A stretch of 42,590 nt of DNA from an archaeon (GCA_024399155.1 JAKSHX010000005.1:1-42590), one strand, 5' to 3'; positions 18,020 to 26,787 are shown, counted from the stretch's first letter. The notes: generated by a model not told the origin, from the sequence alone. Numbers and translations: made by a program.

Positions 18020-18423
18020 TCACTACTCCCCATTGTGGCAGAAGAACAGTCATGATTGTTGTAACTTCAGCATGTTCCGATGCGCAGCACCTCATGATAC
18101 ATGTAACATATAAGAGTATTCGTGTAACCATAGTCAGTAATATTTACATGATTTTAACGACTATTCTATCCAGTTTTACGATTTGCCTATAAACTGGGTA
18201 TAACTAGATGCCTTTAGCTGATGATTTTCTTTAAAATGAAATTTCCAATGGATCTTATGTTAACGCATATTTTGATTGGTCAAATCTTTATAAGTAAGTT
18301 AATAGGCATTATAAAGACCGAGTTTTTCAGTGGAAATAAAGGGGTCTGTGATTCTGTGACATCGATGTCATAATGTGACAGTTGTTGATAATCAAAAATG
18401 CCTGTTTGATCAGGCTTTAAAAT
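18020..18423. other. 400-bp intergenic region with a 14-bp perfect palindrome
   Basis: It lies between the start of the zinc-ribbon gene and the end of enolase. It holds the perfect palindrome TGACATCGATGTCA at 18357-18370, flanked by two near copies of TGTGAC/TGTGAT (about 18346-18352 and 18373-18379), and TATA-like sequence CTTTATAAG near 18289. The eno terminator closes the region. No ORF is convincing. Confidence 0.45.
18394..18415 (-). terminator. terminator downstream of enolase
   Basis: Read leftward, AAAGCCTG-ATCAAA-CAGGC is followed by ATTTTTG. The five-bp GC-rich stem with a T5 tract lies 9 nt after the eno stop. Confidence 0.65.
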
Positions 18424-19689
18424 TTATAATGTAAAGGCTTTTTTTCCGAGGAAAATTGCTTTTGAACCGAGGTCTTCCTCGATCCTCAAAAGTTGATTGT
18501 ATTTCGCGGTACGTTCACCGCGTGAGGGCGCCCCAGCCTTAATTTGTCCAGACCCCCATCCAACTGAAAGGTCTGAGATACTGACATCTTCTGATTCTCC
18601 AGAACGATGTGAAACTACAACGGAATATCCGTTATCGAAGCACATCTTAGCAGCGTCTCCGGCCTCTGTAACAGTGCCAATCTGGTTGACCTTAAGAAGC
18701 ATAGCATTAGCAGCTTTTGTCTCTATTCCTTTAGAAAGACGATTTATATTTGTCACAAAAAGGTCGTCACCCACAATCTGCACATTAGAACCGATTTTTT
18801 TTGTAAGTTCTGATGTAGTCTCGAAGTCGTCTTCAAAAAATGGATCTTCAATACTGATGAGCGGATATTTCTGAGTGAGCATGACATAGTAATCAACTAA
18901 TTCTCCTGCAGAAAGTTTCAATCCATCTACCTCATACGTCCCATCATAATAAAACTCACTTGATGCTGCATCTAGCGCAAGAAATACATCTACTCCGGGT
19001 ATATATCCCGCATCGGAAATCGCCTTGAGAATCGTCTCTATCGCTTCAGTAGCCGTATCAACTGGTGGTACAAAACCTCCTTCATCACCTAAATTAGTGG
19101 CAAACACTCCATACTCTTTCTTTAGATTAGATTTGAGTGACATGTATACTTCGGATGACACCCTTAAACATTCCGAAAATGACTTAGCTCCAGCGGGCAC
19201 TATCATGAATTCCTGTATCTTCAATTCCCCTCCAGCATGCTTCCCACCGTTGATAATATTGAGCATTGGTACCGGAAGAGTGACACCATTATCGCCGATG
19301 TGTTGATACAGCGGAATACCTGCTGCTATCGCTCCCGCTTTCGCTACTGCCAATGATGTGGCAATAATGGCGTTAGCCCCAAGTCTTTTCTTATTTTCAG
19401 TACCATCAAGATTTATCATTGCTTTATCAATGTCTCTCTGGTCTTCAGGATCCATTCCCGTAATTAATTTAGCAATATCTGTGCGTACATTCCTAACAGC
19501 GGTTTGAACTCCTTTACCTCCAAATCTTTTATCTCCGTCGCGATATTCATGTGCCTCCCAAGAACCTGTAGACGCTCCAGAAGGGGCAATAGCTGTAATT
19601 CTGTGTCCTGCAACTGTGATTTCCGCCTCAACGGTAGGGTTTCCTCTAGAATCTAATACCTCTCTTGCCCATACTTTTTCGATTTTCAT
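18424..19689 (-). CDS. eno: enolase (2-phosphoglycerate dehydratase)
   Basis: A 421-residue enolase of glycolysis/gluconeogenesis, interconverting 2-phosphoglycerate and phosphoenolpyruvate. Motifs are all present: AREVLDSRGNPTVE at the N-terminus, APSGASTGSWEA (the mobile loop), NLGDEGGFVPP, IEDPFFEDDF, VGDDLFVTN, LLKVNQIGT with the catalytic Lys, and VVSHRSGESED. Length is normal. It starts 13 bp below the receiver-DUF835 gene, so the two are probably co-transcribed, and it ends at a clear hairpin terminator. Confidence 0.98.
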   Translation of the reverse strand: MKIEKVWAREVLDSRGNPTVEAEITVAGHRITAIAPSGASTGSWEAHEYRDGDKRFGGKGVQTAVRNVRTDIAKLITGMDPEDQRDIDKAMINLDGTENKKRLGANAIIATSLAVAKAGAIAAGIPLYQHIGDNGVTLPVPMLNIINGGKHAGGELKIQEFMIVPAGAKSFSECLRVSSEVYMSLKSNLKKEYGVFATNLGDEGGFVPPVDTATEAIETILKAISDAGYIPGVDVFLALDAASSEFYYDGTYEVDGLKLSAGELVDYYVMLTQKYPLISIEDPFFEDDFETTSELTKKIGSNVQIVGDDLFVTNINRLSKGIETKAANAMLLKVNQIGTVTEAGDAAKMCFDNGYSVVVSHRSGESEDVSISDLSVGWGSGQIKAGAPSRGERTAKYNQLLRIEEDLGSKAIFLGKKAFTL

Positions 19690-19702
19690 TTTAAATCCTC
19701 GT

Positions 19703-20590
19703 TCACATCATACGCTCCATATCGCATAGTAGTAACTCTTTATCCTTATCTGTAAGCGAATTTTCATTTGTTGAGATAATGAGCGTCGATGTCTTTTCAG
19801 CAAAGTCACTTAATATTTGGTGAATCATTGTCATGACATTGTTTGACCCATTAGTATCTATAATTGGGCTTATGTTGTCAAACACAATAACTGGTTTACT
19901 CTTTTCTCTAATAAAACTCTTGATGTGATCCATAACAGTGCCCAATTTGGATATTCTTATATATCCAATCTTGGACTTAACAGATAGACCGATAACATTC
20001 ACGACTTCATCGTCATCATTTTTAAATTTTTCATTTATCGTTTTGATCTTTCCGGTGGTGATTACCATGACGTTGCAATCTTTAACAGCAAAGTACCGTG
20101 CAAGTTGGTAAACTGATACCGGTTCCTCCTCAAATATTAGATAAGATTTACCGAACTTAGCTCCAGAGATATCGTCTACTGTCTGTCTTGATTGCTTAGA
20201 AAACAGCCTGGTGATTAAGTTTTTGCTCTTATTAGATTTGTCTACTGTGTCTTTGCTTATGTTTCTAACTAATTGAATAATTTCACTGCTCTTAAACGGC
20301 TTTTGTATGGATCCTTTAATGAACGGTATGTTGTCCGGAATGAGCTCTTTTTCCTTTGTGAGAATAATTACCTTAGTATCTGAATTCTTAGGAAGTGAGT
20401 CTAAAATTCTTAAGCTATTCTCCCCTCCTACCTTAAAAGCCAGGAGAATTATATCTGGGTTAAAAGAACTTAATTTATCAATGGCTTCCAATATTGTACC
20501 GACTTTATCGGTCTCAAATCCGTCTAAACTAAGAATTTCGCCAATTATCTCCTGAATTGCAATGTTGTCGTCAACTATCAATACCCTCAT
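19703..20590 (-). CDS. degenerate response-regulator receiver domain fused to DUF835
   Basis: A 295-residue two-domain protein. Residues 1-118 are a CheY-like receiver: IVDDN supplies the acidic pair D7-D8, VIILTKE the conserved Thr, and QKPF the conserved Lys. The phospho-acceptor Asp is missing: the expected LLD reads LLA (Ala51, codon GCT, one change from GAT). Residues about 148-295 match DUF835, an archaeal domain with a RecA/KaiC-like look (SYLIFEEE, PVIVFDNISPIID, TLIISTNENSL...ELLLCDMERM). It probably signals without phosphorylation, or is constitutive. SD GGGGAG precedes ATG 20590. It lies between rpl40e and eno in one direction. Confidence 0.8.
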   Translation of the reverse strand: MRVLIVDDNIAIQEIIGEILSLDGFETDKVGTILEAIDKLSSFNPDIILLAFKVGGENSLRILDSLPKNSDTKVIILTKEKELIPDNIPFIKGSIQKPFKSSEIIQLVRNISKDTVDKSNKSKNLITRLFSKQSRQTVDDISGAKFGKSYLIFEEEPVSVYQLARYFAVKDCNVMVITTGKIKTINEKFKNDDDEVVNVIGLSVKSKIGYIRISKLGTVMDHIKSFIREKSKPVIVFDNISPIIDTNGSNNVMTMIHQILSDFAEKTSTLIISTNENSLTDKDKELLLCDMERMM

Positions 20591-20610
20591 CGATTATCTC
20601 CCCGATAAGT

Positions 20611-20649
20611 GGTACCTAAGTACCGCAAGCACCGGTTTGACCGATGCTT
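20611..20649 (-). promoter_or_regulatory. tandem hairpins in the leader of the receiver-DUF835 gene
   Basis: Two adjacent inverted repeats lie 20-60 nt upstream of the start codon. One is GGTAC-4 nt-GTACC (20611-20624). The other is a ten-bp stem, AAGCATCGGT/ACCGGTGCTT with a 3-nt loop in the leftward sense (20627-20649). In the leftward transcript the longer stem is fully paired counting one G-U. No T tract follows on the minus strand, so it is not a standard terminator of rpl40e. It may be a processing or attenuation element. Confidence 0.4.
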
Positions 20650-20726
20650 TTTGTAAAGCGTTTAGCGACTCAACGTACTGTTAATAGATGTGAGGCTGTA
20701 AAGCCGAAAAGATGAACAGGTAATAT

Positions 20727-20876
20727 CTACTGTTTCTTGCTTTCTTTCGACTTGGGTCTAATGGCGCTTGATCCACATTTACGGCATCTCTTTGCGCTCT
20801 TTGCATTTGTGGCATAACAATCCATACAAACAGTCTTGTCTAAGAATCTACTTTCAGCTTCTTTAAAGCGTGCCAT
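20727..20876 (-). CDS. rpl40e: 50S ribosomal protein L40e
   Basis: A 49-residue protein too short for a default ORF scan. It reads [20 protein letters not shown], continues [17 protein letters not shown] and ends [11 protein letters not shown]. The zinc ribbon C17xxC20...C31xxC34 and the AxxxxRCRKCGS signature are diagnostic for archaeal L40e. It ends in TAG. Leftward, 136 bp above the receiver-DUF835 gene. Confidence 0.95.
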   Translation of the reverse strand: MARFKEAESRFLDKTVCMDCYATNAKSAKRCRKCGSSAIRPKSKESKKQ

Positions 20877-21007
20877 TCAATTCCCTCTGAATCCTCTCAA
20901 TTATTACTCTGTATATATATGATTGGATAAAACTAGCGTCTAAATAGGTAAACATACACTTTTCGTTCTCCCTTTATCTTATTATTCTTGTATCGATATT
21001 CATACAT

Positions 21008-21436
21008 ATGGTCCAAGAAAGTATGACTGACCTTTATCGACAAGGTTATGACTGTGCGCAATGCGTTTGTATGCAATTCATAAATGAAATAGACTGTGAT
21101 AAGGAAACAGCAATGAGATCGATATCCGCCATGGGTATGGGACTCTTAAAAGGCAGTATATGCGGTGCTATAATAGGTGCGCTGGCAATAATAGGTCTAA
21201 GGTATGGCAACTCATCACCTGATATGGCTAATAAGGGTATGGTTATAATCAAGAGGTCACAGTTTTTTATGGAGTTTGAGAAACTATACAAAGGATTGAC
21301 ATGTCCTGAATTAATGAAATTGGATGTTCGCAACGATGAGGAAAATCTTAGGGCGTATTCAGAAGGCATATACGAACATTTTTGTCCAAAACTTGGAGCT
21401 GATATAGTTAATATTCTAAGTAAGATCCTTAATTAA
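21008..21436 (+). CDS. C_GCAxxG_C_C family putative redox protein
   Basis: A 142-residue protein with the family pattern: YDCAQCV (first Cys), then GLLKGSICGAIIGALAIIGL, corresponding to the GCGCGAxxGA loop, then TCPEL and HFCPKLG. The first Gly-Cys of the core is replaced by SI, so the motif is SICGA rather than GCGCGA, leaving one Cys fewer in the loop. Family members are thought to carry redox-active or metal-binding Cys; function is not established. ATG 21008 is used; ATG 21023 is an alternative. No operon partners; about 200 bp follow before the convergent TIM-barrel gene. Confidence 0.75.
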   Translation: MVQESMTDLYRQGYDCAQCVCMQFINEIDCDKETAMRSISAMGMGLLKGSICGAIIGALAIIGLRYGNSSPDMANKGMVIIKRSQFFMEFEKLYKGLTCPELMKLDVRNDEENLRAYSEGIYEHFCPKLGADIVNILSKILN

Positions 21437-21631
21437 CTCACATCTCACTAAAAATATAAGTTCTGAAAAATAGTCACGTTGCTGTCCCTCACATTTCTAT
21501 TTTGTTCTTATGAAATAAATACACAACCATTGTTAACCAGTGAAAAGCAGTGTTTCACACGACTATAAATTTCGACAGTTCCTTACATGTACCTGGATGC
21601 CGGTGAAAATTGACGTTGTAAAGTTTTATAG

Positions 21632-22549
21632 TTATACAAATAACGAACGTTGCTGTTCATAATCCTTTTGAAATTTTTCACCAGATGTGCCCATCTCATG
21701 AGTTATAAAATCAGGCTTAAAAATATCCGTTATCTTTCTGACATCCTTGATTGACCACGGCCTATGCATGTCCATGTCGCATACGAACTTATATGCAACT
21801 TTCAGACGTTCTGTGTATGGCAAATCGTGAAATTTAGTTTTATCATATCTTCTTATGTACCCACTGGAATTGTTATAATGAAGATGGATGGTTTTGACAG
21901 CATCGATCATGTCTGACGAATAATTCTGAAAAATCTCTGACAGGAGGTTTATTGCTTGAAGTTCATTTTCGGATTTCTGCGTGGTAACTAAGAGGTGACC
22001 TATATCTAGACATAATCCCCAATTATCAAACTCCAATTTGTTACAAAGAAACCTAAAATTTTTGTCATCTAAGAGTTTCAGTCCAGGCCACCATTGATTT
22101 TCAAAATGAATCCTAAATGGCGGTTCCCCACTGGTGTATTCCGATACGACTGTATTGATAATCTCAGCAAGTGCAGCTAAAACCTCTTGATCGGTATCTG
22201 AGTATTTGTCATCTAACAACTCATTAAGATTGACGCTTCCAGCATGAATGACCCCATATGCTGGTTTTAGCCGTGTTGCGCACCTTATTCCAGTTCGTAT
22301 GGCATCTATAATACTTTCCCTATCCTTCCCATAGTGTGTAAATAGAACCTGATCATCATAAGTCTTGGTCTTTCCACTCCACACACTGTACCAATCAGTG
22401 GCATACGGAAGATGTACGGCAAATGCTTTTGGCCATGCCGATGGATTGAGGTCAGAGTATCCTGTTAAAAGCTCTAGTCCATCTCCATGAATAAGCCTTG
22501 GATATTTTCCTGATTTAGAATATATTGAATAATTGACAAGATGCTTCAT
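21632..22549 (-). CDS. TIM-barrel protein, sugar phosphate isomerase/epimerase-like
   Basis: A 305-residue protein of the xylose-isomerase-like (AP endonuclease 2) superfamily. Supporting strands are FAVHLPYATDW, YGVIHAGS, FRIHFENQWWPG, WGLCLDIGHLL and KTIHLHYNN, which carry the His, Glu and Asp residues expected at the metal site, and a final FITHEMGTSG with the last metal Glu. The substrate is unknown. ATG 22549 is chosen because it lies one base after the TAA of the DUF4443 gene, giving MKHLVNYSIYSK; the frame is open further upstream. It is the third gene of the mat operon, so a role around S-adenosylmethionine or folate-like metabolism is conceivable but unproven. Confidence 0.7.
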   Translation of the reverse strand: MKHLVNYSIYSKSGKYPRLIHGDGLELLTGYSDLNPSAWPKAFAVHLPYATDWYSVWSGKTKTYDDQVLFTHYGKDRESIIDAIRTGIRCATRLKPAYGVIHAGSVNLNELLDDKYSDTDQEVLAALAEIINTVVSEYTSGEPPFRIHFENQWWPGLKLLDDKNFRFLCNKLEFDNWGLCLDIGHLLVTTQKSENELQAINLLSEIFQNYSSDMIDAVKTIHLHYNNSSGYIRRYDKTKFHDLPYTERLKVAYKFVCDMDMHRPWSIKDVRKITDIFKPDFITHEMGTSGEKFQKDYEQQRSLFV

Positions 22550-22550
22550 A

Positions 22551-23135
22551 TTAAAGTAATTCAAATGCCGCAGTAAGAGCTGCAATCGTTGCGGTGTTTT
22601 GGTCGTTCGCCGAACCAACAATAAGAGCGTCATTTTCTGTGATGTTAGTTATTTCACGAATCTTGGTAGCTACCTCAAAATTTTTTTCATCCACATTCCA
22701 ATCTGGGGGAACCATAAGAGCACCATCACGAATGACGAATGTTGTACATCCGTTGGAACCGACTTTAATCCCAGCATCACGTTGTTGCATACCATTCTCA
22801 ATTTTGTCAGCTACACCATATACAAGTACACTTTGACTATAATTTCCTAAGATAAAATCATTTAAATCGATATCTATAACCTTCAGAGGTATATCTTCAA
22901 AAAAACTTAACCCCCAACGAGTTATAGTAATGCCTGTTTGCTTAGTATTTATCATATCCCATTGACGAAGTATTTCAAGGATGCGTCGCATACTTCCCTC
23001 ACCAACACCGATTTTTTTTGCAAGCCTTTTACGACCTATCCTCTTTCCGTCAGACAGGACATAAAATGCCCAGTAAACGTTGGCATCGGTAAAGCGAAAC
23101 ATTGGTCCATACTGCGACGCGTCAACTATTTTCAT
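22551..23135 (-). CDS. winged-helix DUF4443 protein
   Basis: A 194-residue archaeal protein. Residues 20-80 form a winged helix (DANVYWAFYVLSDGKRIGRKRLAKKIGVGEGSMRRILEIL and so on), and the remainder fits DUF4443 (SNGCTTFVIRDG, NDALIVGSANDQNTATIAALTAAFEL). The C-terminal part looks like a small ligand-binding domain. This suggests a transcription regulator or metabolite sensor, but no ligand is known to me. It starts 5 bp after the mat stop and ends one base before the TIM-barrel start, so all three are one operon. Confidence 0.7.
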   Translation of the reverse strand: MKIVDASQYGPMFRFTDANVYWAFYVLSDGKRIGRKRLAKKIGVGEGSMRRILEILRQWDMINTKQTGITITRWGLSFFEDIPLKVIDIDLNDFILGNYSQSVLVYGVADKIENGMQQRDAGIKVGSNGCTTFVIRDGALMVPPDWNVDEKNFEVATKIREITNITENDALIVGSANDQNTATIAALTAAFELL

Positions 23136-23140
23136 GTTGA

Positions 23141-24367
23141 TCAGAAAGTTCTCACGTTACCATTGATGATAAGATCTGTAACTTTATCAACATTATTGAG
23201 CCAATCATTAGCGATAGATTGCGCTTCCTGTTTCCATTGACCTAATTTGTCACTCTCAGTTGCAGAAACAATTTGAATATTACAATTGAGAGGGTCAGAT
23301 ACTGGTTTGCCGATCTGTGATAAAATTCTCACGCGGACTTCCACTTCTGGAGATACTTTTTTTGCAACATCTTCTGCGATGAGTTTGGACATTATATTGT
23401 ACAATTTTCCAATATGAGTTATAGGATTTTTTCCTGATGTCGCTTCCATCGACATTGGCCTATATGGGGTGATCAAACCGTTGCATCTATTACCTCTTCC
23501 GACAGATCCGTCGTCTCCCATCTCCTGTGACAGTCCAGTAACAGTCAGGTAAAAAATATTATTTTTATAGTTATCGCCAGTGTTAATATCTAAATGGAAA
23601 TTAATGTTTTCTCCAGATTTATCTATGATGTTAAGTGCATTCTCGTTAACCTTTTCGTGTAACTGTTCAACCACCGACTGATAGTGCGATTTGTCAGGAA
23701 TGTATCTATCAACCATCGCACATGCAATTGTCATGGTAAGATCTTTACCCACTCTCGATCCCATAACTTTAACATCTTGTCCAGTCTCCGGAAGGATCTT
23801 CTTAAACTTGGGGTCGTTGATCATTTCTTCAGTCTGGAGAACAAGTTTATCTGTTATGGAATAGGGTGCATATCCCACACCGAATGACGTATCGTTTGCA
23901 ATAACGCCAGATGTTTTGTATATGCCTGTCAGATCATCGGAACATTCTCCAAACTCAGCATCGAGTATTATATCAGCATCTGTATCAACATTAGGAAATG
24001 TTTTCCTTATGTATTCCCTCGCAGCTTTAAGTGCAATAGATCTGCATGGAAGTTCGATGAGTTCCTTGTTAACAGTTATATCTGCAGTTACACGTCCTAC
24101 GAGAAGAATATATGTGGGATCAATGACAACTCCCCCGCCAAACCTTGGTGCTGACTTACCGGCAACAATCTGTGTCTCATCTGTGTTATGATGAAGGACT
24201 GTTCCTACTTCTTTCTTATACATTTTGCAAAGTGTCCTAGATACTGTTTCAGCTAGTGCATCTGCAATAGAGTCGGGATGACCAATTCCTTTCCTTTCCA
24301 CTATTTCTATCTCTTTAAGCGGTGCGGGTATCTCACGTACATCTTCAACATAAACATTTTTAACCAT
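23141..24367 (-). CDS. mat: archaeal S-adenosylmethionine synthetase
   Basis: A 408-residue archaeal-type methionine adenosyltransferase (COG1812) making SAM from ATP and methionine. The archaeal signatures are [49 protein letters not shown], GTSGxN-like [15 protein letters not shown], and [18 protein letters not shown]. Length is typical. First gene of a leftward operon. Its promoter lies in a 109-bp divergent region; a TATA-like TTATATATAA sits at 24411-24420, which fits a transcript starting roughly 20 nt before ATG 24367. Confidence 0.97.
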   Translation of the reverse strand: MVKNVYVEDVREIPAPLKEIEIVERKGIGHPDSIADALAETVSRTLCKMYKKEVGTVLHHNTDETQIVAGKSAPRFGGGVVIDPTYILLVGRVTADITVNKELIELPCRSIALKAAREYIRKTFPNVDTDADIILDAEFGECSDDLTGIYKTSGVIANDTSFGVGYAPYSITDKLVLQTEEMINDPKFKKILPETGQDVKVMGSRVGKDLTMTIACAMVDRYIPDKSHYQSVVEQLHEKVNENALNIIDKSGENINFHLDINTGDNYKNNIFYLTVTGLSQEMGDDGSVGRGNRCNGLITPYRPMSMEATSGKNPITHIGKLYNIMSKLIAEDVAKKVSPEVEVRVRILSQIGKPVSDPLNCNIQIVSATESDKLGQWKQEAQSIANDWLNNVDKVTDLIINGNVRTF

Positions 24368-24410
24368 AATATCACTGCATAATTAGCAATACAAGAATAT
24401 GATACTAAAG

Positions 24411-24463
24411 TTATATATAAAGTAAATTGACATAGTTGACATAAATATTCTTATAAGAATATT
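24411..24463. promoter_or_regulatory. divergent mat / HTH-CBS promoter with 20-bp operator-like palindrome
   Basis: The sequence AATATTCTTATAAGAATATT at 24444-24463 is a perfect 20-bp palindrome ending 13 bp before the HTH-CBS start. Its centre (TTATAA) sits about 25 bp from that start, where a TATA box for a leaderless mRNA would be. A bound dimer would thus block the regulator's own promoter. The mat TATA element (24411-24420) is only about 25 bp away. A direct repeat TTGACATA-TTGACATA lies between them (24427-24443). Confidence 0.7.
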
Positions 24464-24476
24464 ACATTTATTATTT

Positions 24477-25040
24477 ATGGAATTTCCAACTATAGCTGAG
24501 ATCAAAAAAATCAGAAAATCACTTGATATTACACAAGAAAAATTGGCATCTGAGTCGGGCATCAGTCAGAGTACCATCGCAAAAATCGAAAAAGGGACGA
24601 TCTCTGCAAGATATACGACAATAGTAAAGCTATTTGAAACCCTTGATAAAATGAGATTTATTGAAAAAAAGGATTTTTACGCTTCCGATGTGTCATCAAA
24701 AAATATAGTTTCAATTCAAAACAATATGACTGTGAGAGATGCATCAGAATTAATGAAATCTACTGGCTATTCACAACTTCCGGTTCTAGACGGAGAAAGA
24801 CCAGTGGGAAGCATCTCGGAAAAGGAAATATTTGAGCTCGTAAGAAATGGGATGACAATGGATGAACTTTCTAGAAAACCTATCAATAAAATCATGGGAA
24901 AATCTTATCCTGTTGTCACTGAAAATACACCTATTGGGACAGTTACGGCACACATGGCAAGTTCCAATGCTATACTAGTCACGAAAAATGGTAAAATCGT
25001 TGGTATGATCACCAAGGCAGACCTGCTTAAACTAATCTGA
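24477..25040 (+). CDS. HTH (XRE-type) regulator with paired CBS domains
   Basis: A 187-residue regulator. Residues 5-60 form an XRE-like helix-turn-helix (IRKSLDITQEKLASESGISQSTIAKIEKG). Residues about 70-187 hold two CBS motifs (NNMTVRDASELMKSTGYSQLPVLDGERPVGSISEKEI and NTPIGTVTAHMASSNAILVTKNGKIVGMITKADLL). CBS pairs bind adenosyl ligands such as AMP or SAM. It is divergent from mat across a palindromic operator, so it is probably an autorepressor and a mat regulator sensing an adenosyl compound. The ligand is inferred. Its 3' end overlaps the convergent RNase Z gene by 14 bp. Confidence 0.85.
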   Translation: MEFPTIAEIKKIRKSLDITQEKLASESGISQSTIAKIEKGTISARYTTIVKLFETLDKMRFIEKKDFYASDVSSKNIVSIQNNMTVRDASELMKSTGYSQLPVLDGERPVGSISEKEIFELVRNGMTMDELSRKPINKIMGKSYPVVTENTPIGTVTAHMASSNAILVTKNGKIVGMITKADLLKLI

Positions 25041-25950
25041 TATTGCTGCGAGATACAGATAACATTTGAAAATCATTCGGTGCGATTACGTTCCCAAAAA
25101 TTGCCTTTGCTTCAGCGATACTATATTCTGAATCATCATAACGATTGCTGATATGAGTTAGTACCAGCATGCCTATGTTGCATGCCAACGCTATTTCTGC
25201 AGCTGCTTTTGCCGTGGAATGGAAATATGTTTTTGCTAATTCTATATCTTTTTCTATGTATGTAGCTTCGTGAATTAGAAGGTCTACACCATTAGCATGT
25301 TTTTTAACGGCATCGCATGGAGCCGTGTCCCCCGTATAAACCATTGAACATCCTTTGATTGGTTTACCCATAACCATTTCGGGACTCACACCTTTAACAG
25401 TCTCCCCTGCTTTTAACCTTGAAAAATCCTCATTGGGAATTAAATTCAACTTCTCAGCCTTTTTTTTGTTTATTGTACCTGGTCTATCTTTCTCCCTGTA
25501 CACATATCCTATGGATGGAACATTATGTACTGTCATAAATGTAGAAACCGTGAACTCATCAAAATTGAATAATTCGCCACCCTTCAATTCAATGACTTGA
25601 ATTTCAAACTTTAGTTCACCTTCACAGGCATTTAACATATCAGTTAATGAGTGTTCCAGCCCATTTGGACCGTATACTGTAACTGTTTTAGTCCTCCCTG
25701 ATAGCCCCATTGTTTGTAACAATCCAGGCAACCCTAAAATATGGTCACCGTGCATATGTGATATAAAAATTCTATCAATCTTCATAAATGACATTTGAGA
25801 CATCATTAATTGACGCTGGGAACCTTCTCCACAATCAAAGAGGGATATTGAACGCCCTTGCCTAACGGCTAAACACGAAGTCGACCTTTTCCTAGATGGA
25901 ATTGATGCCCCTGTACCTAGAAATAGAATATCGAACATTAAATTGCTCAT
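25027..25950 (-). CDS. rnz: ribonuclease Z
   Basis: A 307-residue metallo-beta-lactamase-fold endonuclease that trims tRNA 3' trailers. The zinc motif HMHGDHILGLPG and the N-terminal LGTGASIPSRKRSTSCLAV are diagnostic. Further ligands appear in MVYTGDTAPC and LVLTHISNRY, with the HEATY motif (LIHEATYIEKD). It starts by ATGA overlap with the small Cys/His gene upstream. ATG 25938 (MFDILFLG) is an alternative start. tRNA-Arg in the window lacks encoded CCA, in keeping with RNase Z plus CCA addition. Confidence 0.96.
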   Translation of the reverse strand: MSNLMFDILFLGTGASIPSRKRSTSCLAVRQGRSISLFDCGEGSQRQLMMSQMSFMKIDRIFISHMHGDHILGLPGLLQTMGLSGRTKTVTVYGPNGLEHSLTDMLNACEGELKFEIQVIELKGGELFNFDEFTVSTFMTVHNVPSIGYVYREKDRPGTINKKKAEKLNLIPNEDFSRLKAGETVKGVSPEMVMGKPIKGCSMVYTGDTAPCDAVKKHANGVDLLIHEATYIEKDIELAKTYFHSTAKAAAEIALACNIGMLVLTHISNRYDDSEYSIAEAKAIFGNVIAPNDFQMLSVSRSNIRLV

Positions 25951-26153
25951 CCCATATAGTCGGGAATGTCTTTTTTCATCTGTTTTTTTACCTGCTTATA
26001 ATGGTTCTTGCAAAGATGTACTCTTCTACACTTGAGTAATTCACTCTTAAGTTTAAGGCCAGTTTCGATGACCGTTTTTACATTAACGGACCTTTCTACT
26101 GGTTTGTCACAATCGGCAATATCACAGGTTTCTTCTTTTACTACATGAGACAT
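25947..26153 (-). CDS. small Cys/His protein upstream of rnz
   Basis: A 68-residue basic protein with C10-x4-C15 near the N-terminus and C48-x2-H51 near the C-terminus, a plausible single zinc site (TCDIADCDKPVERSV ... LCKNHYKQVKKQMKK). Its C-terminus is Lys-rich and could bind nucleic acid. Its stop overlaps the rnz start in ATGA, so the two are translationally coupled. I do not recognise a named family; a role in RNA processing is only suggested by the neighbour. Confidence 0.7.
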   Translation of the reverse strand: MSHVVKEETCDIADCDKPVERSVNVKTVIETGLKLKSELLKCRRVHLCKNHYKQVKKQMKKDIPDYMG

Positions 26154-26337
26154 GATACGTGGGATGTACGGTTACAAATATATGGTTTGTTGAGTTGACG
26201 TTAGTACATCATTAATTCTTGCTAGTTACATGATCTGTCAACATTTCATACGTGGTCAACGTATATGTTATCTTTCAGAAACATCGTATGTTCGAGGCCA
26301 GTGATACTTTTAAAATCTATGAGCATTATGGTGTGCC

Positions 26338-26787
26338 ATGGAAGAGGCAACATTGTCTGTCATCGTTATGGCTGTCGGGACGGTATTGATGGTAATAGAG
26401 GTTCTCAGTCCAGGTGCATTTTTAATTATCCCAGGTACGACCCTTGCTGTCGTTGGTGCTATAGGCTGCATGGTACCAGGTTTTCTTTATAGTATACAAT
26501 CGCCAATAACGGCAGCGGTATTAGCAGTGTCAAGCACTCTTATCACTATCAAATTGTACCAAAAACTAGCGGAACCGGTACCACCTGCTACCACTACGGT
26601 GACGGAATTACTGGTGGGAGAAAAAGGAAGGGTAGTTGTTGCCACTAATCCTGACAACCTAAAAGGTAAAGTTGCAATTGGGACGGATGTTTGGAGTGCA
26701 AATTCGAATGAATTTATAGAAGTTGGTACGGACGTTGTTGTAGTTTCAGCAAGGGGAGTTCATATTACAGTGAAAAAAGTGAGGTAA
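26338..26787 (+). CDS. NfeD-like membrane protein (short form)
   Basis: A 149-residue protein of the short NfeD type. Residues 5-70 hold two to three hydrophobic segments (LSVIVMAVGTVLMVIEVL, FLIIPGTTLAVVGAIGCMV and SPITAAVLAVSSTLITI). Residues about 88-149 form the OB-fold domain (LVGEKGRVVVATNPDNLKGKV...VVVSARGVHITVKKV). No serine-protease domain is present. NfeD proteins pair with SPFH/stomatin proteins, and here the slipin gene follows 5 bp after, in the classic operon. It sits in the cytoplasmic membrane and probably organises membrane microdomains with its partner. The stop is a triple TAA. Confidence 0.85.
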   Translation: MEEATLSVIVMAVGTVLMVIEVLSPGAFLIIPGTTLAVVGAIGCMVPGFLYSIQSPITAAVLAVSSTLITIKLYQKLAEPVPPATTTVTELLVGEKGRVVVATNPDNLKGKVAIGTDVWSANSNEFIEVGTDVVVVSARGVHITVKKVR

